A stretch of 64,000 nt of DNA. Origin: Phymorhynchus buccinoides. Lineage: Eukaryota; Mollusca; Gastropoda; Neogastropoda; Raphitomidae. The notes below the pieces were generated by a model that did no database searches, had not been told where the DNA came from, and saw nothing but the letters and a program-made list of their open reading frames with translations. Within the stretch, counting starts at the first letter, position 1. Every line of letters starts with the position of its first letter. Of the stretch, positions 22,738-32,000 are shown one piece after another. A program made the translations under genes and the position numbers. The stretch lies in NCBI GenBank assembly GCA_017654935.2, contig CM065704.1, positions 18,353,793 to 18,417,792 on the forward strand, read 5' to 3'.

Positions 22738-22791
22738 CCAATGCCTCCACCTCCACCGGGTCAAACTGGGGTCAAGGGGGCAAGGGGTCAA
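22738..22791 (+). CDS. Candidate third exon of the Pro/Gly-rich protein
   Basis: 54 bases between a very strong polypyrimidine tract with CTACAG and a consensus GTAAGT donor. Entered in phase 1 from the preceding exon it reads ANASTSTGSNWGQGGKGS and leaves in phase 1, a symmetric exon that could be skipped without a frameshift. In another phase it would be Pro-rich (PMPPPPPGQTGVKG). The splice sites are the main evidence; the phase is inferred from the upstream exon. Later exons were not found. Confidence 0.45.
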
Positions 22792-23330
22792 GTAAGTTTG
22801 GAGCCAATCTTGGGCAGAGGACCAATAGGCCATTTGCTGCGGGCAGACGGCCTTGACTTTCACTGAAGGCCTTGGATAACAGAGTTCACCGCAACTGTGG
22901 GCAAAACATGCGGGCAGTGATGTAGTCTGGTCTAGAGCACAAACGCCCGCTGCAAATGCCCTATTGATGTGAATGCCTCCTTGCCCCATCCTCCTGCCAA
23001 GCATCCACTGTGTAGTTTATTTCGCTAACTCGGTTCGCACTCTGGTTCCTGCATGATGCTGTGGTAGTAGAAAGCCTAGGTTGTTTCCATGCGAATGCTG
23101 CGTTTTTCTGACTCGTCCACGTGGAATCCTTCAATATCTTATTATTTTTCATCCCCTCCTGCCTTTTTTTTGTGGCCCTCTTCACCGTATTCTACTTTGC
23201 AATTGTAGTGGTACGTCTCTGTTATTAGTTTTGTCAATAAAAAATATATAAAAAGTTATGAAAAGGAAGCATAAGCTGGGTTGTAAACTTACCAACACCA
23301 TAACTCTCCAAAATTGTTAACTTTTGTGGG
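22792..23330. other. Intron-like sequence
   Basis: No exon recognised. Ends at the left target duplication (GTGGG) of the element at 23331. Confidence 0.4.
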
Positions 23331-23466
23331 TGTCACAAACGTGTTTGTGACCATTTCAACAAATTAATATGTAGTATTGATTTTGTGTTCCCTCCAGTGA
23401 TATTTGTTTGTTATTGTTTTGATAATGTGATCGTAATTACCCTAGTCCTTGATCCTCCCTTAATTA

Positions 23467-23535
23467 TGACGTATCGTTGCGTGACGTATTTGCTTTGTGA
23501 CGTGTCTGCGACGTATGTTTTTGTTTTTTACGTCA
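23467..23535. promoter_or_regulatory. Cluster of TGACGT half-sites
   Basis: TGACGT at 23467, 23482 and 23498, and ACGTCA at 23530, within 70 bases inside the inverted-end element. TGACGT is the CREB/ATF-type bZIP half-site. Binding is an inference; the clustering is directly visible. Confidence 0.4.
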
Positions 23536-23635
23536 AGAGTGACTAAAAATGAAACAGTTGTGGTGGGAGCCGGAGAGTAAAGGAAGATGAATTGATAACT
23601 TGTAACCTGGACAAGTCTACATTGAATAATTCCTG

Positions 23636-23663
23636 ACTCTATGGTGTCAAGACACCATAGAGT
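23636..23663. repeat. Perfect 13-bp hairpin at the array edge
   Basis: ACTCTATGGTGTC, AA, GACACCATAGAGT. Its stem resembles the CAACTCTACACCATGAGG portion of the adjacent 99-bp unit, so it may mark where the array began. Confidence 0.85.
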
Positions 23664-24358
23664 TGGAGGGTTGGCTGAGAGTTCTCAACTCTATACTATG
23701 AGGCCTGCCTCGCCGAATGAGCGTGGTGCCTGATACCTACCTGCACTGCTGAATGGTCGTCACCGAGGGTTGGCTGAGAGTTCTCAACTCTACACCATGA
23801 GGCCTGCCTCGCCGACTGAGCGTGGTGCCTGATACCTACCTGCACTGCTGAATGGTCGTCACTGAGGGCTGGCTGAGAGTTCTCAACTCTGCACCATGAC
23901 GCCTGCCTCGCCGAATGAGCGTGGCGCTTGATACCTACCTGCACTGCTGAATGGTCGTCACTGAGGGCTGGCTGAGAGTTCTCAACTCTACACCATGACG
24001 CCTGCCTCGCCGAATGAGCGTGGTGCCTGATACCTACCGGTGATGTGAATGGTCGTCACTGAGGGCTGGCTGAGAGTTCTCAACTCTACACCATGAGGCC
24101 TGCCTCGCCGACTGAGCGTGGTGCCTGATACCTACCTGCACTGCTGAATGGTCGTCACTGAGGGTTGGCTGTGAGTCCTCAACTCTACACCATGAGGCCT
24201 GCCTCGCCGACTGAGCGTCGTGCCTGATACCTACCTGCACTGCTGAATGGTCGTCACTGAGGGCTGGCTGTGAGTTCTCAACTCTACACCATGAGGCCTG
24301 CCTCGCCGAATGAGCGTGGCACTTGATACCTACCGGTACTGTGAATGGTCGTCGTTGT
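23664..24358 (-). repeat. 99-bp minisatellite, about seven units
   Basis: Anchors GAATGGTCGTC at 23751, 23850, 23949, 24047, 24146, 24245 and 24343 give spacings of 99, 99, 98, 99, 99 and 98. Because 99 is a multiple of three, the minus strand stays open as a 33-residue repeat (HSARQASWCRVENSQPALSD and similar), except where the two 98-bp units shift frame. Whether it is ever translated is unknown; minisatellites of this period open by chance. Confidence 0.9.
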
Positions 24359-24532
24359 TGTCGACGTACCTGTGTTACTGGTGACCATGGTGTAGTCACT
24401 GGTGTGTAGCCTTGGTGGGGCTATTCTAATCTGCAAGATCACCGTCGCCGTGGGCGTCGTCAATGTGGTGATTTCCCCTGAGTGCAGGCAGTAGGTGCCA
24501 GGATTATATTTTGCACTGGTCGTGGTCAGCAA
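24284..24532 (-). other. Open frame entering the minisatellite, uncertain
   Basis: 82 residues, Thr-rich (TTTSAKYNPGTYCLH, then SNTGTSTTTTTIHSTG), ending in the first array unit read from the minus strand. Further upstream on the same strand a short frame starting near 24733 begins MLDDEDPSDDDDEDCY and stops after about 20 residues. Acidic and Thr-rich pieces could be exon relics of an element-encoded protein, but no family is recognised. Confidence 0.2.
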
Positions 24533-24976
24533 TGTGAGACAACTGTGATTGTCTTCAGTGAGGTACCAGAGTGGTGCCTATTTCCCCCTTCATCGTCTCC
24601 TTCCTAAATCGTCGTCCCTCTCGTTCGTCATCCCCTTGATCATCTTTCCCCATCGTTCGTCGCTTTCAATATAGCATCAAACGGTAACAGTCTTCGTCAT
24701 CATCGTCTGAAGGGTCTTCATCGTCCAGCATTGTTTATCGCGCTTGTTTGGAACATTATAAGTGTGTATATTACTCGTTATTCATAGTATGAGTATCTAT
24801 TATTTATATATTAATATTACGTTCCGTTATTTAGTTTAATAGTTAACTGGTTGAACTTACTATTGCCTTTTGCTTGGATTATTTGGTGCGTTTGCGTGAA
24901 TGAGGTGTGAATGGGAAATCTTTATATATGAACACAACACATGCAAGCATTCTATATAAACCAGTCTGTAACGTGT

Positions 24977-25035
24977 GTGTGTGCGTGTGTATGTGTGTGT
25001 GCGTGTATGTGTGCGTGTGTGTCTCTGTGTGTGTG
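24977..25035. repeat. (GT)n microsatellite
   Basis: GT-rich repeat with CGTG and TATG interruptions immediately inside the right inverted end. Confidence 0.9.
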
Positions 25036-25095
25036 CAAAATCAATACTACATATTAATTCGTTGAAATGGTCACAAACACGTTTGTGACAGTGGG

Positions 25096-25558
25096 TAGCA
25101 TTTTATTGTGTTTACATTTGGTTTGGGACCTTAAAGAAGTTCATTTTGTTATTGCTTGCTTGATTTGGCTAGTTGGTTGGTTTTTTGTACGGTATGGGTC
25201 TGAAGAGAAAGCATGAGCTGGGTATTAGATGTAATTTTTAAAACATTTTGTTTAATACGTTAAGTAGTATCTGATTAATTTCTGTTTATACAGTGTGCAT
25301 TATTATTCATTTTTTGTTTTTTTGTTTTTTTGTTAACATTTTTAGTAGCATTGACATGACGACATAGTGTAAAAGTTTTGTTTCGCTTGTTTTGTCCATT
25401 TTGTTTTAATTCTCAGCTTGCTCTTTGTATGTTCTATGTTATTATTTTCGTGTATTTGTGAAAAAAGAGCATGAAACTGTAATCCGTTTTGTTCTTGTTA
25501 CAAGTTTTTGTTCTTTTGGAGCTAAATCAAGGGAGGAAAAAAATGGAAGATGTAACTT
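25096..25558. other. No recognised gene
   Basis: AT-rich intron-like sequence. Confidence 0.4.
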
Positions 25559-25676
25559 AGTATGTAATGCACACACTAACCTTGCTCAGAATCTTAAAGT
25601 ATGTAATGCACACACTAACCTTGCTCAGAATCTTAAAGTATGTAATGCACACACTAACCTTGCTCAGAATCTTAAT
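25559..25676 (+). repeat. 39-bp tandem repeat, three units
   Basis: Units start at 25561, 25600 and 25639 (TATGTAATGCACACACTAAC). They are identical over nearly the full length, and so recent. The 39-bp period keeps a 13-residue frame open, which is not evidence of coding. Confidence 0.95.
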
Positions 25677-26268
25677 TCATCTCCCATTTTTAAGGAATTT
25701 CACACACTCTGTTTGGATGCAAAAACGCTCTGAAAAATGCCACAGTATGGTTTTAGAATATCGATAAACACAGACTGAAAACTCTATCGCTTTTACCTAC
25801 CTTTTGTGTCACATTCTTCAAAAGAAATTGAGCACTCACATATTTATTTTAAAAAAAAATCAGATCTACCAGCCGGAATCAGCCAGCCATTGTGCTCACC
25901 CACAACGTCATTTCTTCGATATCATACATCCTTGGTTTGACGTCACCCACAGATGCATCCGAAACAGAGTGATCTTGAGGAATTCTGTAGATGACGTCAT
26001 CGCTTTATACTTCTGGCAAACATGATTTCACCGAAAGCAAACAACATTCTAATTTGTAGTGAACTCCACAGTGCATTTTTGCAAACTATGACTTATCGAC
26101 TCAATTTATTTTGAAGAATATAAATGCATACACACATACCTACATACATTCATACATGTGTTGGGAAAAATTATAAAGCAAACAGATATGAACACCACCG
26201 TTGCATCAAATGTTAGTCCAACACTGGGTTTAGGGTCATCTGAAGTAGCATAGCGCAGAACTGGTGAA
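25677..26268. other. No recognised gene
   Basis: Non-coding appearance; no repeat identified. Confidence 0.4.
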
Positions 26269-27388
26269 ACTTTTATCTTTAACAGTGCAAGGCCGTTGGA
26301 AGGTGTCCAGGCAATCAATCTGGTCCATGTGTTTCTGTCCATCATTTACTTTTATCTTTAACAGTGCAAGGCCGTTGGAAGGTGTCCAGGCAATCAATCT
26401 GGTCCATGTGTTTCTGTCCATCATTTACTTTTATCTTTAACAGTGCAAGGCCGTTGGAAGGTGTCCAGGCAATCAATCTGGTCCATGTGTTTCTGTCCAT
26501 CATTTACTTTTATCTTTAACAGTGCAAGGCCGTTGGAAGGTGTCCAGGCAATCAATCTGGTCCATGTGTTTGTGTCCATCATTTACTTTTATCTTTGACA
26601 GTGCAAGGCCGTTGGAAGGTGTCCAGGCAATCAATCTGGTCCATGTGTTTGTGTCCATCATTTACTTTTATCTTTAACAGTGCAAGGCCGTTGGAAGGTG
26701 TTCAGGCAATCAATCTGGTCCATGTGTTTCTGTCCATCATTTACTTTTATCTTTAACAGTGCAAGGCCGTTGGAAGGTGTTCAGGCAATCAATCTGGTCC
26801 ATGTGTTTGTGTCCATCATTTACTTTTATCTTTAACAGTGCAAGGCCGTTGGAAGGTGTTCAGGCAATCAATCTGGTCCATGTGTTTCTGTCCATCATTT
26901 ACTTTTATCTTTAACAGTGCAAGGCCGTTGGAAGGTGTTCAGGCAATCAATCTGGTCCATGTGTTTGTGTCCATCATTTACTTTTATCTTTAACAGTGCA
27001 AGGCCGTTGGAAGGTGTTCAGGCAATCAATCTGGTCCATGTGTTTCTGTCCATCATTTACTTTTATCTTTAACAGTGCAAGGCCGTTGGAAGGTGTTCAG
27101 GCAATCAATCTGGTCCATGTGTTTGTGTCCATCATTTACTTTTATCTTTAACAGTGCAAGGCCGTTGGAAGGTGTTCAGGCAATCAATCTGGTCCATGTG
27201 TTTGTGTCCATCATTTACTTTTATCTTTAACAGTGCAAGGCCGTTGGAAGGTGTTCAGGCAATCAATCTGGTCCATGTGTTTGTGTCCATCATTTACTTT
27301 TATCTTTAACAGTGCAAGGCCGTTGGAAGGTGTCCAGGCAATCAATCTGGTCCATGTGTTTCTGTCCATCATTTACTTTTATCTTTAA
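26269..27388. repeat. 79-bp minisatellite, fourteen units
   Basis: The anchor CTTTTATCTTTAACAGTGCA recurs every 79 bases from 26270 to 27376. Two variable positions segregate among units: TGTCCAGG/TGTTCAGG and TTTCTGTCC/TTTGTGTCC. The period is not a multiple of three. The unit contains TTTTATCTTTAACAG, which resembles a 3' splice site. Confidence 0.97.
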
Positions 27389-27664
27389 GGTGACGCACTG
27401 CGTGTTTTGGGGGCAATTTATGTTCATTTTTGTTTCTCAGGAACTAATAAAGATATCTACATGAAATTTTGCACACTGATGCAAAACCTGACCCTGACCA
27501 CATATGCCAAATTTGAAGACTCTGTGTGAAGGCACTATGAAAGTATGGAGTCCACCAAAAAACAATTCACACGAAATCTCGCCCCTGGATTCAAGTACTG
27601 CATGGTGATGCTGATCGATTTGTCCACTTTCCTAAGACATCAAAGAGTGCAATAGTCATAAATT

Positions 27665-28185
27665 AGCATGTTCTGAGTTGTTAACTCGCATTCTTTGTCT
27701 CATCAAACAATAGTAAAAAAAATTCGGTAAAGGTAAAGATGTGCCCCCCCCCCCCCCCCTGCATTTCTTGGTTAACCCTTTCACCGCCAATGTCGCATTT
27801 TAGCACCACAATGGTTTAACACCCATGTCACTAAAAGGCATCAAATCAGGACCTGTTATCCGAAGACCCTATTTTCTTAATTTTGGGAGGTAAGGATAGG
27901 CCTAATGTTATATATGTCACAGAGGAATTCGCAATATTGCAGATATTTTATTTTCTCTACCCAGTTAATACACGTAATAGTATTTTTTTGGCTGAAAAAT
28001 GGCTGGCGGCGAAAAGGTTAATTCCATTTTTTCCATTTTTGCCTTTCTTACCAAACATAAAGCTGTATTTTATGAACCTTTTCAGCTAATTATCTTTTTG
28101 GAATACTAACACATCTTGACCTTTACCAAAAATTCATAGGATCTCGCTTGAAACAAAGAATGCGAGTTAACAACTAATTTAGCAA
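27665..28185. mobile_element. Foldback element split by a MITE
   Basis: GTTGTTAACTCGCATTCTTTG at 27678-27698 is perfectly complementary to 28148-28168, and the arms continue inward (GGTAAAGGTAAAGATGTG at the left, CACATCTTGACCTTTACC at the right). The TTAA MITE at 27772-28021 sits in the loop, so it inserted after the palindrome formed. A C run of about 16 lies at 27744-27759. Confidence 0.75.
27772..28021 (+). mobile_element. TTAA-flanked piggyBac-type MITE, copy C
   Basis: TTAA at both ends. CCCTTTCACCGCCAATGTCG at the left and GGCTGGCGGCGAAAAGG at the right. Colinear with copies B and D, and complementary to copies A and E. Confidence 0.92.
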
Positions 28186-28500
28186 AACGAATATGTAGAA
28201 CTCAAATGCTTCTTCAATCCTAATTTTTGTATTGATTTACCATTTTGTGCCTGTGATTTCGACAAGTCAACACATGAGAAAAATTACAAATGTATTCTTT
28301 TTTTTGGTTATTGTTGTAAAGAATGGCAGCTGTAATTGCTAGAATTGGGCTGTTTGCCTAGTAACAGTAGCCATTCCGTTCTACTTCTAGCTAAACTAAC
28401 TTCTGAGAATGAAATAGTGAGGCCAAGAGGAGATAACGAAATTGAACTTTTCAGTCTAGAACTTGCTTTGGTTATTTGGGAGAAAGGATAGTCTAATTTT
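28169..28500. other. No recognised gene
   Basis: AT-rich sequence before the assembly gap. Confidence 0.4.
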
Positions 28501-29000
28501 NNNNNNNNNNNNNNNNNNNNNNNNNNNNNNNNNNNNNNNNNNNNNNNNNNNNNNNNNNNNNNNNNNNNNNNNNNNNNNNNNNNNNNNNNNNNNNNNNNNN
28601 NNNNNNNNNNNNNNNNNNNNNNNNNNNNNNNNNNNNNNNNNNNNNNNNNNNNNNNNNNNNNNNNNNNNNNNNNNNNNNNNNNNNNNNNNNNNNNNNNNNN
28701 NNNNNNNNNNNNNNNNNNNNNNNNNNNNNNNNNNNNNNNNNNNNNNNNNNNNNNNNNNNNNNNNNNNNNNNNNNNNNNNNNNNNNNNNNNNNNNNNNNNN
28801 NNNNNNNNNNNNNNNNNNNNNNNNNNNNNNNNNNNNNNNNNNNNNNNNNNNNNNNNNNNNNNNNNNNNNNNNNNNNNNNNNNNNNNNNNNNNNNNNNNNN
28901 NNNNNNNNNNNNNNNNNNNNNNNNNNNNNNNNNNNNNNNNNNNNNNNNNNNNNNNNNNNNNNNNNNNNNNNNNNNNNNNNNNNNNNNNNNNNNNNNNNNN
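28501..29000. other. Assembly gap (500 N)
   Basis: A run of exactly 500 N, the usual placeholder for a gap of unknown size. The satellite begins immediately after it, so the array may continue into the gap. Confidence 0.99.
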
Positions 29001-32000
29001 GATTTAATTCCTTCTTAGATGATTACTGTTTCCTGTTTCACCTTTGATTTAATTCCTTCTTAGATGATTACTGTTTCCTGTTTCAACTTTGATTTAATTC
29101 CTTCTTAGATGATTACTGTTTCCTGTTTCAACTTTGATTTAATTCCTTCTTAGATGATTACTGTTTCCTGTTTCACCTTTGATTTAATTCCTTCTTAGAT
29201 GATTACTGTTTCCTGTTTCACCTTTGATTTAATTCCTTCTTAGATGATTACTGTTTCCTGTTTCACCTTTGATTTAATTCCTTCTTAGATGATTACTGTT
29301 TCCTGTTTCACCTTTGATTTAATTCCTTCTTAGATGATTACTGTTTCCTGTTTCAACTTTGATTTAATTCCTTCTTAGATGATTACTGTTTCCTGTTTCA
29401 CCTTTGATTTAATTCCTTCTTAGATGATTACTGTTTCCTGTTTCACCTTTGATTTAATTCCTTCTTAGATGATTACTGTTTCCTGTTTCAACTTTGATTT
29501 AATTCCTTCTTAGATGATTACTGTTTCCTGTTTCAACTTTGATTTAATTCCTTCTTAGATGATTACTGTTTCCTGTTTCAACTTTGATTTAATTCCTTCT
29601 TAGATGATTACTGTTTCCTGTTTCAACTTTGATTTAATTCCTTCTTAGATGATTACTGTTTCCTGTTTCAACTTTGATTTAATTCCTTCTTAGATGATTA
29701 TTCTTAGATTTACTGTTTCCTGTTTCAACTTTGATTTAATTCCTTCTTAGATGATTACTGTTTCCTGTTTCAACTTTGATTTAATTCCTTCTTAGATGAT
29801 TACTGTTTCCTGTTTCAATTTAATTCCTTTGATTTAATTTGATTTAATTCCTTCTTAGATGATTACTGTTTCCTGTTTCAACTTTGATTTAATTCCTTCT
29901 TAGATGATTACTGTTTCCTGTTTCAACTTTGATTTAATTCCTTCTTAGATGATTACTGTTTCCTGTTTCAACTTTGATTTAATTCCTTCTTAGATGATTA
30001 CTGTTTCCTGTTTCACCTTTGATTTAATTCCTTCTTAGATGATTACTGTTTCCTGTTTCAACTTTGATTTAATTCCTTCTTAGATGATTACTGTTTCCTG
30101 TTTCACCTTTGATTTAATTCCTTCTTAGATGATTACTGTTTCCTGTTTCAACTTTGATTTAATTCCTTCTTAGATGATTACTGTTTCCTGTTTCACCTTT
30201 GATTTAATTCCTTCTTAGATGATTACTGTTTCCTGTTTCACCTTTGATTTAATTCCTTCTTAGATGATTACTGTTTCCTGTTTCAACTTTGATTTAATTC
30301 CTTCTTAGATGATTACTGTTTCCTGTTTCACCTTTGATTTAATTCCTTCTTAGATGATTACTGTTTCCTGTTTCAACTTTGATTTAATTCCTTCTTAGAT
30401 GATTACTGTTTCCTGTTTCACCTTTGATTTAATTCCTTCTTAGATGATTACTGTTTCCTGTTTCAACTTTGATTTAATTCCTTCTTAGATGATTACTGTT
30501 TCCTGTTTCAACTTTGATTTAATTCCTTCTTAGATGATTACTGTTTCCTGTTTCAACTTTGATTTAATTCCTTCTTAGATGATTACTGTTTCCTGTTTCA
30601 ACTTTGATTTAATTCCTTCTTAGATGATTACTGTTTCCTGTTTCAACTTTGATTTAATTCCTTCTTAGATGATTACTGTTTAATTCCTTCTTAGTTTACT
30701 GTTTCAACCTTTGATTTAATTCCTTCTTAGATGATTACTGTTTCCTGTTTCAACTTTGATTTAATTCCTTCTTAGATGATTACTGTTTCCTGTTTCACCT
30801 TTGATTTAATTCCTTCTTAGATGATTACTGTTTCCTGTTTCAACTTTGATTTAATTCCTTCTTAGATGATTACTGTTTCCTGTTTCACCTTTGATTTAAT
30901 TCCTTCTTAGATGATTACTGTTTCCTGTTTCACCTTTGATTTAATTCCTTCTTAGATGATTACTGTTTCCTGTTTCAACTTTGATTTAATTCCTTCTTAG
31001 ATGATTACTGTTTCCTGTTTCAACTTTGATTTAATTCCTTCTTAGATGATTAATGTTTCCTTTTCACCTTTGATTTAATTCCTTCTTAGATGATTACTGT
31101 TTCCTGTTTCAACTTTGATTTAATTCCTTCTTAGATGATTACTGTTTCCTGTTTCACCTTTGATTTAATTCCTTCTTAGATGATTACTGTTTCCTGTTTC
31201 ACCTTTGATTTAATTCCTTCTTAGATGATTACTGTTTCCTGTTTCAACTTTGATTTAATTCCTTCTTAGATGATTACTGTTTCCTGTTTCAACTTTGATT
31301 TAATTCCTTCTTAGATGATTACTGTTTCCTGTTTCAACTTTGATTTAATTCCTTCTTAGATGATTACTGTTTCCTGTTTCACTGTTTCCTGTTTCAACTT
31401 TGATTTAATTCCTTCTTAGATGATTACTGTTTCCTGTTTCACCTTTGATTTAATTCCTTCTTAGATGATTACTGTTTCCTGTTTCAACTTTGATTTAATT
31501 CCTTCTTAGATGATTACTGTTTCCTGTTTCAACTTTGATTTAATTCCTTCTTAGATGATTACTGTTTCCTGTTTCAACTTTGATTTAATTCCTTCTTAGA
31601 TGATTACTGTTTCCTGTTTCAGATGATTACTGTTTCCTTTGATTTAATTCCTTCTTAGATGATTACTGTTTCCTGTTTCAACTTTGATTTAATTCCTTCT
31701 TAGATGATTACTGTTTCCTGTTTCACCTTTGATTTAATTCCTTCTTAGATGATTACTGTTTCCTGTTTCAACTTTGATTTAATTCCTTCTTAGATGATTA
31801 CTGTTTCCTGTTTCACCTTTGATTTAATTCCTTCTTAGATGATTACTGTTTCCTGTTTCAACTTTGATTTAATTCCTTCTTAGATGATTACTGTTTCCTG
31901 TTTCACCTTTGATTTAATTCCTTCTTAGATGATTACTGTTTCCTGTTTCAACTTTGATTTAATTCCTTCTTAGATGATTACTGTTTCCTGTTTCACCTTT

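Larger units (their letters stand above)
23331..25090. mobile_element. 1.76-kb element with 55-bp inverted ends and 5-bp target duplication
   Basis: The 55 bases at 23331-23385 (start TGTCACAAACGTGTTTGTGA) are the reverse complement of 25036-25090 with one mismatch. GTGGG lies immediately outside both ends (23326-23330 and 25091-25095), consistent with a 5-bp target duplication. Each end is itself a near-perfect 20-bp hairpin. TG...CA ends suggest a DDE integrase-like mechanism, but no transposase is recognised inside. The interior holds a TGACGT cluster, a perfect 13-bp hairpin, a 99-bp minisatellite and a minus-strand acidic frame near 24680-24733. Probably non-autonomous; superfamily unknown. 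Confidence 0.8.

Noticed and set aside
28463..29047. 194-residue frame
   Set aside because: It spans the 500-N gap.
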